DNA of 64,000 bases, from the NCBI GenBank assembly GCA_030998225.1, contig JAPYXD010000555.1:9936001-10000000 (forward strand), given 5' to 3'. The stretch comes from Diplolepis rosae (taxonomy: Eukaryota; Arthropoda; Insecta; Hymenoptera; Diplolepididae). Below are positions 1 to 11,800 of this stretch, piece after piece; position 1 is the first letter of the stretch; each line of letters begins with the position of its first letter. The position numbers and the translations under genes were made by a program. The notes under the pieces are model-generated. The model searched no databases. It was not told the DNA's origin and saw only the letters and a program-made list of their open reading frames with translations.

Positions 1-1060
1 AGTTTTTCATTAACCCAAAAAGTTTTCTTCAAAAACACCAGAAATGCTCTTATTTTCACAATTTTGATCGGATGTAAAAATTTATGTTTTGTTCTTTTCA
101 ACTGATTTACCAATAAATAAAAGAGTTTGACGCAGATATTCATTCCACCCATTGGAAAACTATGTAAATCCGAAGAATATACGGCAGTCGATTGTCTAGA
201 AAATAGCCTCTCGGAAAAAATTAAACATACAATTTTTTAACAGAAATTCCAATAATCAACTCGGATTTCCTTGCCTCTATTTTTTCCGAGTTTACGTAAG
301 GAAGAATTAAGCAGATAATCGGAAAAAAAGTTAGTCAAAATGACTATTTCCTCAGTTTTTTCTCATTTAGAAAATTTCTTATATATCGGCTTTTTTCAGG
401 TGAAATTGTGAAAATGTTTGTCTTGAATAAAATGAGCCATGAAAAGTTTCAATCGAATAAATATTATAGACTTTCTATGGTCGGAATCGATAGACAAAAT
501 TTAGTTGTTTTTAGTTGTTTTTGGATTATATTATTTCACCATTAAAAAATTTATAATTTTTATTTGATTCAAATTTTTAATGATTCATTCTATTGAAGAT
601 TAAATTTCTCACAATTTTACTTAAAAAAAAAATTAATAAAAGAAAATTAAGGAAATGGTTGGTTAGTTTAACTTTTTTACTCAATATCCGTCCAATTCTT
701 CCCTAAAAAGTTGGAAGAATAACATTTTCTAATTTGCTACATAATCATACATTCAACTAAGGTAAAATAATTATTTTCAGTTATGTTATGTTTGTTAAAG
801 TATCTTATTAAACTCTTCTCAGTGTCTGGAATATTAATTAATATAAATTTTGAATTTTTTCGACTCTTACAAATAATAATAATTGAAGGATGAAAAAATA
901 ATTCTGCTTCATCCTGAATTTTCCATAATTGTTGTTTGGAAAAGTTAAAAAAATTCAAAATACTGCTTAATTAAAATATTTAATTTTGTGTTGATATCTC
1001 TGGTTTCTAAATAGCGCTATCTAGTTTGAGGTCATGCCAATGGGTCAATATTTTTATTAA
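1..1060. other. AT-rich sequence without recognised features
   Basis: Low-complexity AT-rich DNA. I see no convincing ORF, inverted repeat or known repeat. The 73-codon minus-strand ORF at 737-958 has no recognisable motif and is of a length expected by chance. Confidence 0.5.
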
Positions 1061-1067
1061 TTAAAAG

Positions 1068-1345
1068 TGTTGTACCTTGTATTGACCCTTAATATCAATA
1101 GAATGGTATGTTGTTGGAAAATTGGCTTTAGGGTCCATAAAATGATTATTTTAAGTACTCTAGTATTTCCGAGAAAATATGTGAAATTTGCGACAGCAAC
1201 CTTTTTGTATTTTTTAGATTTTAATAAATATCACTGTTGAGGGCTCCGATCAGATCCGAAACGTTTGATTAAATTTGACTTCATTATTTTATGGACCCTA
1301 AAGCCAATTTTCCAATAACATACCATTCTATTTTTATTAATATTT
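1068..1345 (+). mobile_element. Solo Penelope-like terminal structure with fold-back 5' tail
   Basis: Two inverted arms (about 1102-1146 and 1282-1330) share the PLE tail motif GGACCCTAAAGCCAA (minus orientation at about 1123-1137, plus at about 1293-1307). Between the arms lies a degenerate hammerhead at 1230-1269. The layout of inverted tail, ribozyme remnant and direct tail matches the 5' end of the complete PLE at 57.7 kb. No coding sequence remains. I infer a solo terminal repeat or a severely deleted copy. Confidence 0.65.
1230..1269 (+). ncRNA. Degenerate hammerhead ribozyme motif
   Basis: The core reads CTGTTGA (1234-1240) instead of CTGATGA. It is followed by a mismatched stem II and an intact GAAAC (1258-1262). 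The flanking ATCA (1230-1233) can pair with TGAT (1266-1269) as stem I. The changed core base should abolish or strongly reduce cleavage. Confidence 0.5.
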
Positions 1346-1509
1346 CTAATTTACCTGCATTTTGATATTTTAACTTTAATTTACAAATTTCCGATTTTTA
1401 AGTTAACAATTCAAAACTCTGTCACAAATGTTTGAATATTTCAATTTTTTTCGAAATTTTAAAATGTTTCCAAGTTTCCGTGTTTTAAATAACAAAATGT
1501 CTGAATCTC

Positions 1510-1636
1510 ACATGTACTTACAGTTCTGAACGTTCATTGAGCGATGAAAAAACATTATTTTTTAAGATGCAATTTTTTATTATATCTATGTTCAGAGCCC
1601 ATTGAATGAACGTTCAGAACTGTAAGTACATGAATT
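1510..1636. repeat. Short hairpin (inverted repeat) element
   Basis: Arms of about 30 bp at about 1518-1546 and 1605-1632 share GTACTTACAGTTCTGAACGT and its complement, with a ~60-bp loop. This is consistent with a small MITE. I see no target duplication. Confidence 0.55.
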
Positions 1637-1721
1637 TCACACATTGAAAAATGATTAATATTTTTCCAATGCTTCAATTTACAAAATTTCGCCAATCTAG
1701 TCATTGCGACTTTTCCAATAA

Positions 1722-1815
1722 TAGTATATTATGCTACTAGGAAAAAAAATTTATTTTGCACGTGTGAAGTTTGATGCCCGAGCAAAGCGAGGGTAACAGC
1801 CGCACTAGTAAAACT
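1722..1815 (+). repeat. AGTATATTATG-family dispersed repeat
   Basis: It begins with ATAGTATATTATG and contains GTGTGAAGTTTGATGCCCGA followed by GCAAAGCGAGGG. The same words recur at 18.3-19.5, 20.36-20.46, 26.5-27.0 and 28.2-28.7 kb, on both strands. It does not code for protein. Confidence 0.6.
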
Positions 1816-2985
1816 AAAAATTATAAAAAATTTTAAGCGGCCCTTAATTAAATAACATTTTTCCCGAGAGCTAATATTACTTTTGAAACCACTAAAGTGT
1901 ACAATTTATTTTAGTAGAGCCCCTATGATCATAAAGTCTTCTTTAATGATTCAAAGTTCCTCGAAAATGTTACAACTTCTCATGGCAAGTATTTTGATTC
2001 TTTGGACAAGATCTCAGAGCCATTTTCAATTTTATTCCCTACATAATATCTTTTTCCATTCAGAGAAATTGCCATTCCGTCTTTCTAAAGTTTCTTCTTT
2101 TTCGTGGGACGTAGATTCATTGATTATTCGAAAAGTCTTGAAGCTGGCAACAAAACGCTGGCGTCGTCTTGATCGTGGACGTTGGCGGCGAGCACCGAGC
2201 GTGCTTCCTGCGTTGACCGGAAGTCGCGAGTCAGAGGCACGGCCTACGTAGCGTTACGCTTCCTTACGCATATCTACCGTCGCGGTAGCAGTTTGCGTCT
2301 AAATTGGTTGCATCGTAGGCGTAGGGGCCTTAAAGGCACAAACCGCAACAGCCTCAAGGATACAAATTTGTCTATCACATGAGTCCCGGGGAATTAAAAG
2401 ACCCAAAAATCATACGAAAGTCGAATATCCCCTTCAGAATCTATTAAAGCCTGTCGACCAACCCATTCAGGTTTCCGGGGTTTCTTATGACTTATGGGTT
2501 TGTGACTCTGTGGTCATTGCCCTGGTGGGAGACATCTGTTAGTGACACCTGACTGACCACAATCAACTTGTATTATTCTCACCTTCGAAAATTTCCAGAA
2601 CCGCTTTCTCCGAAAAAGGATCTGGTGACAAAATAGGACCACCCCCTGCTTCGAAGGTTCGTCTTCCTGTTGTCCTTCCTGCCCATAGTTCCTTGTTTCC
2701 ATTCAACTCGCAAAACCTGAATTTACAAACTATAGTCTATATCTGGAAAACTCCACAGGTTCTCTATTTTAACAAATATTGAAAACTATTTAAAGTTCTT
2801 CGGGTTCAATGGAGTTTAAACCTTGGAAAATACCTGCTTATGAGGCGGTTTCCTGGTGAAACTTTCGAAATTGTGGACATTCATATCCCCATGATTGGTT
2901 TATATATTTAAAACTCGTTTAGACATCTTTGGATTTGCCAATATTTCCACAAATTAATACTACTTCCTGGCGAAAGTGTCGGATT
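1816..2985. other. Low-copy sequence, GC-richer at 2,130-2,710
   Basis: I recognise no repeat. The 2,130-2,360 stretch is rich in CpG and has overlapping short ORFs in several frames (1883-2251, 2182-2382, and 2514-2702 minus), none with a recognisable domain. It could be host non-coding DNA or an old element. Confidence 0.35.
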
Positions 2986-3243
2986 GGAATTCGAACAGTG
3001 TATAGTACATATACAACTTGTACCGTTTTCATCATTTTTTCAAAGGATTAAAAGAATGAAAAAAAAATTTTTATGCGATTTTTTAGATAAATGCAGTTTT
3101 GGAAGAGATCGCTAATCAGAATTCTAAGGCATATCATTTTAAAGCATCTTTCAAGCTCTTTGAAATTAATTTCTAAAAATTTCAATCCGGCCATGATAAG
3201 CGAAGTTATACAATTTTTCATCTAAAAAACGCGTTTTTTTCTA

Positions 3244-4282
3244 CACAGAGAGAAATTTTAGGTTTCACTGACCAAAGTTTTTTTGTTAAAATCGTCTTTA
3301 CAAAAATTTTAAAGTTCTCATGACAATCATGGTAGTGGCTGTCATACATTGGAAAAGTGTTTACTCCAACTGCAAGGAACGTTACTGAGACCACGATTCT
3401 GGTACTTGAAATACCATAGCGCTGCGGTTATAGGAACCAAAGTCCATCGTAAAGCCGCGCATAGAGTTTAGTTAAAATGACCAAGTAATGACCAGCCAAA
3501 ATTATTTTTGAGGTTATAGGTATGGTTCTCTTAGTTATCAAAATACGAATTCAATTTGATTAGAAAAAATAGAGTTTCACCGAAAAGATATAAGAAAAAT
3601 AATCCGGTATAATGATATTTATGATAACTTTCGTCGATTAAGTTAAAAAATTGTCACTTTTTTCATCACCATAAACTTTTTTGAATGACTATAGTTTTGA
3701 CAAAATACGACGAGACAGCAAAATTGGAACGCATTGCATTGTCCCCGAACAAAATCGTTTATCATTTAGAAAGAATTGCCAAACTATATTTATAATAGAA
3801 TTATTTACCTGATAATGCTTGGCACGGTGAAATATAGTCCAGGAATCGAGAACGAGAATTGACAGGATTCAACTTAGACTGCATATCTTTTTGGAAGTAA
3901 CTACTCATCTCCAGTGCAGTGCAAGTTAAATTGTTTGACTATTACAAGATTTAATAGTTGTCACGACAGGCTTACCTCGTTGTAAAAAATGAAAGTTATA
4001 CTTGATTTGTCTAGCGCAACAGCGAACGCTGCGGTTGTAGTAACCAAAGGAGCTTGTCAGTACACATAAAGAAAATGTACGTGTACTAACCGTTGGGGTA
4101 CGTATAAAGCTCATTCTAATCATCAACTTTGGTCACAACAACCGAATACACAAAAAAGTCCAAATTACTGTAATGATAACTATAAAAGTAGTAGCTTCTC
4201 TCAACTTTTTTGGTCAAGGCAACTACTGTACAAAAAATTTATGTGCTATGTGCACAGGAACCAAAGCCGATTTCTCTCAGTG
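3244..4282. mobile_element. TA-flanked terminal-inverted-repeat element (1,039 bp)
   Basis: The ends are CACAGAGAGAAAT and ATTTCTCTCAGTG, each next to a TA dinucleotide. This is consistent with a Tc1/mariner-type TA target duplication. The same CACTGAGAGA end occurs on the 53,124-55,697 element. The interior holds diverged repeats of a GCTGCGGTT-containing block (about 3420 and 4030) and no transposase ORF, so it is non-autonomous. Confidence 0.6.
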
Positions 4283-4549
4283 TAACTTCAATATCTCATA
4301 AAATTTGAGGGTTTTAAAAAAAGTTCTACAAACAAAAAATGTTTGTTTTTTAATGAAGAATCTACAAACAGATATTTTACACTTAAAAAATTTTTTTTTT
4401 CGAAATTTTGTATCAAAAACTGTTTTATGCTTGAAATAGAATCACTTATATTTAACAAATGTAAGTTACACTGTTAGGAATTTAAGTATTAAACTTCCAT
4501 TACATGTAATGGAATACTTCATCTTAAAAGGTCAAACTTTTATTTGAAT

Positions 4550-4985
4550 TTTAACACTTAGCCGACAGCACGCGCCGCAGGAAACTGTCAAAATGGGAAG
4601 ATCTCCCCGATCGGTCGGTTAAGTGTTAATACATATGTGTATATATTTTAATAATGTTTATTAATTTTAATATATTTTGATTGAAAAATTATTAAATTTA
4701 ATATGAATGTATATTAATTTTAATTTACTACTTCTGTATTAAAGTATATTAAAATTAATGAGATTTTTAACAGTGTATGCAGCCTTATTTTTTTACGAAT
4801 TAATAATATTTTTAATTAAAAATGATAAATTTAAAGAATTCGAAATTCTTCTTTGGAAAAAGGTATATAAAATTTTATGAATAAATAAAAATAAATATTT
4901 TATATTTTCAAATTAATTAGATACGTTGCCGACAGGTGTCCTCGTAGACAATTTCAAATTCTTATATCGTAAATAAATGCAAATT
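4550..4985. other. AT-rich filler inside the interrupted element
   Basis: This is the interior of the 2990-5834 composite. It has AT runs and, near 4810-4860, a degraded copy of the SINE tail. There is no ORF. Confidence 0.35.
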
Positions 4986-5145
4986 AAATTCAAATTTAAA
5001 AAATTTGAAATCTTTCTGTGGAAAAAAAGACGCTTTCGACTGCGCTGGGATTCGAGCCCAGGTTGTCGGATGCCTCTGTAGTTCAGTGGTTAGAGCAGTC
5101 TTTTTTCCACAGAAAGATTTAAAATTCTTTAAATTTGAATTTTAT
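4986..5145. mobile_element. tRNA-like SINE with its two halves in opposite orientation
   Basis: Inverted copies of the SINE tail (word TTTTTTCCACAGAAAGATTT) flank the unit. Inside, the T-arm/B-box part lies on the minus strand (GGGCTCGAATCCC, complement of about 5046-5060). A tRNA 5' half with an A-box-like TAGTTCAGTGGTTAGAGCA (about 5079-5097) lies on the plus strand. A normal tRNA would have both on one strand. I infer rearrangement or template switching during insertion. Confidence 0.6.
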
Positions 5146-5834
5146 TAATTAGGTGAGCTTGAAATTTTTGTATTTAATTTTCGAAATTATGCATTTTGTT
5201 ACTCAAAGAATATGTACATACTAAAAAAAAATTAAAGATATATGTTGATCTTGATATTTGACTTTAGGGCCCAAGGTTAATGAAAACTTAAAGTTTTACA
5301 AATCTCTTTTTTAAAGTGTTTTAGTCGGAAGCAATTCCATGTTTTTAAAAATCCATATAAAAAACGTAAGTAAAAAAATTCCCCATAAAAGAAACCCTAA
5401 GTTAGCCAAAATGTTTTATGTATTTTTTAGATTCAAAATAAACTAAGGGTCAATGCAAGTCCTGAATGTCAATAATAAATAATTTTTTATGGGTGTAAAA
5501 TATATATTTTTAGATTCTTCATGAAAAAACAAACATTCTTTGTTGTTAGAAATTTTTTGAAAACCCTTATATTTTATAAGATATTGAAGTTTGAAAAAGT
5601 TGGAAAAAAATTGTATAACTTTGCTTCAAAAATTCGAATTGAAATGTTTCAAAATTAATTTTAAAGATCATAAAATAAGCTTTTAAATGATATGCCTCAA
5701 AATTCCGATTAATAATCACTTCCAAAACTACATTTATCTAAAAAATCGCATAAAATTTTTTTTTTTCATTCTTTTAATCCTTTGAAAAAATGACGAAAAC
5801 GGTACAAATTGCGTATCTACTATACACTGTTCGA

Positions 5835-7285
5835 AAGAACTTAAAAAACCTTTGAAAATTACTCCCGAAAATGTTGAACATTTAAGGGTAGTAAAAAAAC
5901 TGAAGTTTGTATCTTGATCGTGTTGGGTGGGCAAAAGCATGTGGAAGGGAGTTTATGTTTCGAACCATTCGGAATCATTTCGAATCAATTCAAAAAACGT
6001 TTTTTATCTCGTTTGAAGAAAAACGGTCAAAAATTAATCCGACTTGATTCCATTCATTTCGCTTCAATCCGAATGAATCCGAACTCGGATTGATCTAAAC
6101 TAAATTTCAACCGAATCATTCTAACCTCGCATTAAGACGGATTTATTTGTAACGGGTTTTCATCAAACGCGACACAAAACGTTTTTCGGGTTGGTTTCGC
6201 TAGGGAAAATAATTTAACCATTTAAAAGAAATGAAGTAATTTCTTTAAAGTTCTAAAGTACCTCCCACACAGTCAATTTTGCATTTGCTATGAAGGTGGC
6301 TGGACTCGGTTTGAATCCTGGTAGATTTATATTTACGGTGAGGTACACAAGGTGCATAGTAAAGTAGACATTCGTATTAAAAAAGGAAAAATAAAAACTT
6401 TGTGTGGTTGAATTGCGCTGCTGCAGACCTGCCACGACGTCATACGACTTAATGACCCGGTTTACGACTCTCTCTTCCTCTTTCTCATCAAAACGATCAT
6501 GCTCCACGATTCCTTGACTTTCTTCCTCTGCCGCCCGTTTTCGGGCAACGACTTTAGTAAGCGATTTTATCATCGTTTCCTTTTGCTTTTCCTCCTTCCT
6601 CCTCAACTGGGTAACCGGTCGTTTCATGAACACAAAGTATGAGTCTCGGTCTTTGCAATCCGAGGTCACGTTAATTTCTCAAAGCGTGTATTTACTAATT
6701 GGTAATTACTTAATTATTGATCAAAATCTCCATGCTATATGTACGGCAATCCACTCATTTATTAAGCTGCAAAAAACTAAGTAAAAAAATCAGGAAAGCT
6801 AATTTTGATTGATTAAACATTTAATTTGAGATATTTTGAAATTATTTTATTGATTGATTATAATAGAAATTAGGATGGTTAAGTTCATGAAATTTTGTAA
6901 ATTATTTACTTCAGAATCTAATAAATTGGGGATGTTTGTACCCAAAGAGATACGAATATTCCATTTTTAATGTACTTTGTTTCAATTCACACAAATATGT
7001 GCGGTAATAAGTATTTTTTGTATAGCGAAAATACAAAACTTGAAAAAAAAAATTGCAACTTCAACAGAAATTGTATTAAAGTTTGCAATGACCTTCCGAA
7101 ACGTTTCATACTTTTGATACTAAAAATTATAAACAAATTTAAAGAATTAGTAATCTTTCGGTGGAAAATAAATAATTTGAAATTGTTAACAAAACTTATT
7201 TTTCTGTATATTGTAACAAAATATGTTACGAATAAAAAAACATCTATAATTTTTATCTAATTTAAAATCAGTATATATTTCCTTG
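5835..7285. other. Low-copy sequence with one longer minus-strand ORF
   Basis: The 6253-6669 minus-strand ORF is described separately. The remainder is AT-rich with no recognised repeat, apart from a SINE-tail-like word near 7140-7165. Confidence 0.35.
6253..6669 (-). CDS. Unassigned 138-residue ORF, possibly an exon or chance
   Basis: The N-terminal ~75 residues are rich in Lys, Arg and Glu (for example RRKEEKQKETM and RKRAAEEESQ) and could form a coiled coil. The C-terminal part is hydrophobic and looks like translated AT-rich DNA. I recognise no domain, and no Kozak or splice evidence decides the boundaries. It is the second longest ORF-like open segment outside the PLE, so I list it, but it may not be a gene. 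Confidence 0.2.
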   Translation of the reverse strand: MTSDCKDRDSYFVFMKRPVTQLRRKEEKQKETMIKSLTKVVARKRAAEEESQGIVEHDRFDEKEEERVVNRVIKSYDVVAGLQQRNSTTQSFYFSFFNTNVYFTMHLVYLTVNINLPGFKPSPATFIANAKLTVWEVL

Positions 7286-7291
7286 CATGGT

Positions 7292-8008
7292 GTCAAGACC
7301 ATCAGCCGTGGTATATTCATCCCCCCTACTTTTCAAGTTTTGCGACTTTGAGCTGCTGTAAGTTTTCCGTGGCTGCCTCTAGGAGTTCAGGAAGCTACTT
7401 GCATCAAAGCTATGAGTCTCGAGATCAATCTCGGACTTTGCTGAAGTCGATATCTGCTATAGATATCCTACAGTGAGGTCAAGACCATCACCCGTGGTAT
7501 ATTCATCCCCCCTCCTTTTCAAGTTTTGCCAATTTGAGCTGCTGTAAGTTTTCCGTGGTTGGCTCTAGGAGTTCAGGAAGCTACTTGCATCAGAGCTATG
7601 AGTCTCGAGATCTATCGCGGACTTTGCTGAAGACGATATCTGCTATAGATTTCCTATAGTGAGGTCAAGACCATCAGCCGTGGTATATTCATCCCCCCTC
7701 CTTTTCAAGTTTTGCAACTTTGAGCTGCTGTAAAACTACAGTGGTTGGCTCTAGGAGTTCAGGAAGCTACTTGCATCAAAGCTATGACTCTCGAGACCAA
7801 TATCGGACTTTGCTGAAGTCGATATCTGCTATAGATTTCCTACAGTGAGGTCAAGACCATCAGCCGTGGTATATTCATCCCCTCTCCTTTGCAGGTTTTG
7901 CGACTTTGAGCTGCTGTAAAACTACAGTGGTTGGCTCTAGGAGTTCAGGAAGCTACTTGCATCCGAGCTATGAGTCTCGAGATCAATCTTGGACTTTGCT
8001 GAAGTCGA
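7292..8008 (+). repeat. 186-bp tandem satellite, 3.9 copies
   Basis: The word GTCAAGACCATCA starts units at 7292, 7478, 7664 and 7850, an exact 186-bp spacing with no indels between unit starts. Units differ by a small number of substitutions. The fourth copy is cut at about 8008, where an AGTATATTATG-type element begins. The array does not code for protein. Confidence 0.9.
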
Positions 8009-8158
8009 GACTCGCTTAAAATGCTCGCAGAACTGATCGCGCCTCGGTTTCGTCTCCGCTTTGTCACGGCTTCGTCTCGGCTTCGATCTCTTGCGAGCTT
8101 TGTCGCTCGTCGCGTAATAACCCTCATTATGCGCCTAGGCACATAATATACTATTAAT
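8009..8158 (-). repeat. CCTAGG-containing AGTATATTATG-ended repeat
   Basis: Read on the minus strand it starts ATTAATAGTATATTATG. It continues with GCCTAGGC, the word AATGAGGGTTATTACGCGAC, and a GC-rich stretch of CGAGGC-like words ending near AAGCGAGTCTCG. The second copy is at 16,056-16,216 on the plus strand. Confidence 0.7.
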
Positions 8159-8185
8159 ATTTTTGGTTATACTACTTGAACTTAA

Positions 8186-8564
8186 CCCGAGTCGAAATTT
8201 CGAGGGCCTCATATGAACCTTTTGGTGATGTTGAAGCTCATTTGAAACATTTTAAGCCTCCACAGCCTCTATAAAGCCTATTGATAATCGTTAAGTCAAC
8301 ATTTAACCCTCTTTAGCCTCTGTATTTTATTTTTTAACCTTTTTTAACGCTCAGGAACCTCTTCGATCGAGAAGAGCCTCACAGGCACTTTTCCCGTCGT
8401 AATGTATGACCTCCTTTGAACCTCTTGAGCCTAAAACGGACGTAAGTCAAGTCTGGAGGCTTAAAAGAGGTTCATAAATACGAACAAGGACCTCTTTTAC
8501 CCCTCTTCAGCCTCAAAATTATGTCGCAGAGACTCAAATGAGGCCTTCGATTTTTCGACTCGGG
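8186..8564 (+). mobile_element. CCCGAGTCGAAA-ended MITE, full unit (379 bp)
   Basis: It begins CCCGAGTCGAAATTTCGAGG and ends with the complement-type TTCGATTTTTCGACTCGGG, so the termini are inverted repeats of ~30 bp. The interior has many GCCTC/GAGGC words. It is colinear with 47,715-48,093. There is no transposase, and short ORFs inside are chance. Confidence 0.8.
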
Positions 8565-8593
8565 CACTAGAGTTATTAATTTCTCAAGAATTT

Positions 8594-8866
8594 CCCGAGT
8601 CAAAAAATCGAAGGCCTCATTTGAGCCTCTGTGACATAATTTAATTTAATTACGACGGGAAAAGTGCCTGTGAGGCTCTTCTCGATCGAAGAGGTTCCTG
8701 AGCGTTAAAAAAGGTTAAAAAATAAAATACAGAGGCTAAAGAGGGTTAAATGTTGACTTAACGATTATCAATAGGCTTTATAGAGGCTGTGGAGGCTTAA
8801 AATGTTTCAAATGAGCTTCAACATCACCAAAAGGTTCATATGAGGCCTTCGATTTTTCGACTCGGG
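8594..8866 (-). mobile_element. CCCGAGTCGAAA-ended MITE, inverted and internally deleted
   Basis: This is a reverse-oriented copy of the 8186-8564 unit, 29 bp away, so the pair forms a large hairpin. About 100-120 bp of the interior is missing compared with its partner. The ends are intact. Confidence 0.8.
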
Positions 8867-11800
8867 TAATATGTTGCCATAAAAACTACCTTATTTGGAA
8901 AAAACAACCCGTAATGCCTTGCAGTCGAGCTATCACGAATCGAAATTTTTATTGTCGCTTTCATACGTTACTCTATGTATTGTTATTTCTATAATCAATT
9001 CTAAGTGATTTATGTAACAGTAAGTGATTAAGAAATATCATCATGAAAATTTTCTCATGATTCTAAATTTTTGCACATTCTTGCGTTTTTTGAACGGGTG
9101 TATATCAGACAGTGCTTCGTAGGAAACTACTGATATTGTGCGAAGTAGTCATATGCATACTCTTCAAAACAAGACCTTGACGAAGGTTTTATCTTAATTT
9201 TTGTGGAAGTTACACATTCTCAATGTCACTCGTACATAATTATGTACTACGATAGACGAAAGGTTTCATGTGATTTTTATAAATTAAATTTCGAGTCTGA
9301 TTCACGTTGTCCTCATTCATGGTCATCAATCATCACTAATTAGAATCATTGTTTGCACAAAGTTCAAAAATTAAGTTCGGATAAAACTGTTCCTCGAATT
9401 TTGTCTCAAGAGCTATGAAGAATTTCAATTTTTAGAAATAATTTGCAAATTTGTAAAGTTTTATACTTACAAAAATAAATAGAATAATACTACCTTATCT
9501 GGCATCATTTCTAAAATTCCGGGACCAGCCGTGCTCAATGTAGAGCTATTGCATAATTCAAGCTAGAGCCAGGCTAGGGATACCTAGTCCGCCCCAAGTT
9601 TAGAGCTTCGAAGAAACCTGGCGATTTCTGCACGGACTATTACACTATTTTTTATGTTCGGATTCGTATAAATTTTGACATCTTTATAGCTCCCGTCTTG
9701 AATATTGAAAGAACATGTTTTCTATGAATCGAAGTCAAAGAAAAAAAAATGATCTGGGGAAAGAATATTTCAACAAGAGGATCAATGTGTCTATATCGAT
9801 CTCCAGACCAAGATGGTTCCGCCTTATTGAACATGAGAACTGGGCTGAGCGTGATAAGTTCCTAATGTGATATTAAAAGGTGAGAAGCACAAAAGGAGAG
9901 TAAATCTCGAGTGTGTTAAGGCGTCGCTCATTGTCAAAAATGAATTGAAGAAAGAAGATGTTGGGTCTCCTTGAACAGAAACATCTTGATTATGGGGAAT
10001 ATGAAAAGAAAACTATGACATAAGTGCTGCTCGATGAAATACGTTTAGATCCTAGGTATCTTGTGTACTTAAAGAGGTGCGAAAAATTCGAAAGAAGTGC
10101 GAGGGACTCGCGGGAGATCTTGAAGAAATAGGTAAAGGCGAGGAAAAATGAATAGAAGAGGTAGGGGAAGTGGCGCGTGGCAATAAGTATCGGATACCGC
10201 CAGATGTTACGACGAAACCAGCAGCTGTGTCCGGCCCTCCACTGCTTTTCCTTTCGGTTTTTTGGGTACCGGGCAGGTACCTTGACATCACATTGAGCAG
10301 TGCAGGAACGTAACTAGAATCTCACCTGATGTTGCGTTCAAAAAACCAAAACATAAACAATCTTATGATTCATTTTCACTTTAATATTTTTAAATTTATA
10401 CCTTAGTCCATCTGAAAAGTTAGAAATATTAAAGGCTAATATTTTTAGATATTTTTATTACTTTTTATATTTTTTTAGTTATTTGATTTTTTAATATTTT
10501 AGAATGCCTGTTAATCGGTTAATAATTTGCGATCGAGATATTTTGGCAATCAATTGAATTTGTTTACCATTTCCAACGAAACGACTCAGATTTTTAATTA
10601 TATGTTAATATAAAGTTCAAATTATCTGACTATATTTTGAGCATTTTTTATGACAACCGTAAAAATTTTCACTTTTTAATGTTTGGAATAAATTTTAAAC
10701 TTATTTTAGTAAAGCAGATGGATTTTTGGGCGAACTCAACTAGTCTCAAGCACTGCATTTGAGATCAATAAAATTCGATTGGATTAAATTCAATTCTCTT
10801 GGATTTAACGAATTCAAGTAAAACAAAAAAATATCGAATAAAATTGTAACTGTTTTTTATTGAATTGGATAAAATTAAAATGAATTCAAAAAATATATGA
10901 GATTCAATTCAACTTATATTGGAGACAAATGACTTTAAAATTTTTTTGGCTTAATTATTTCATTGAAACTGAATTCAAGCTTCTTTAAAACTAAATCTCG
11001 ATGAATTGGATTGAAATGCGAATCAGTTTTTTTAAGTTTCGTAGAATTTTTATTCAATTGTATTCTTTCAAAAAAAAATTAAAAATTTATTAAGGTCGAC
11101 TTGAATGCAGTGAATTCACTAAAATTCAGTAAAGTTTAGATGCCTTTATTTGACATAATTTTTTTTTAAATTAATCATATTAGTAGAATTTTTAACTACA
11201 AATAAAATAAATTGTTTAGTTTTGTTGGTTTCAGGTTAAAAAAAGAAAAAAATACATAAAAATTGCTAAAAAGCAGATCAGTTATGAATAATTACAGAAT
11301 AGTTCAATTTGTACCTGTTTTTCTTCTTAAGGAATTTTATTAATGGAATGATGAAAAGTAATGTGAATGAACTTGTTGAGAATCATTATCCGAAATGTAT
11401 TTATTGTTAATTATTTGAAGTAAGGAAGAGGTGTGCATTGCAAGGTGTTTATTGTACACTATAGCGTTAATCAAGTTCAATAAATACGGCACTGGGTGCG
11501 TGTTCATTGTATAATACACATGCAATCAGCTTCTTTATTGTACGCTGCTCTCGCAAGAAAGAAGAATACCAAAAAAGGTTTATTCTTCTTTAATGTGAGT
11601 ACTAATACATATTCAATATAAATTTAAATGAAATTACTCGACTCGATAGAAAAATCATATTTATTCAATTACAGTTTTCCTAATAGCAAAATACTTGAAA
11701 CTCTACAATTAAAAGATGATGTACCAAATTATCCAAATTAATTTTAATATTTCTTTGCTTTATTAGATGCTGAGTACTTTTTCTAAAAAGTCTTATGAGA

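Larger units (their letters stand above)
2990..5834. mobile_element. Inverted-repeat element interrupted by another transposon
   Basis: The left arm (about 2990-3240, continuing at 4285-4400) and the right arm (about 5490-5834) are inverted copies. The outer parts share ACAGTGTATAGTA and ATGCGATTTTTTAGATAAAT with their complements. The left arm stops at about 3243 and resumes at 4283, so the 3244-4282 element inserted into it. I see no coding capacity. The superfamily is unknown. Confidence 0.65.

Noticed and set aside
7292..8008. CRISPR array
   Set aside because: The units are 186 bp with no short repeat/spacer alternation, and the context is eukaryotic transposon DNA.
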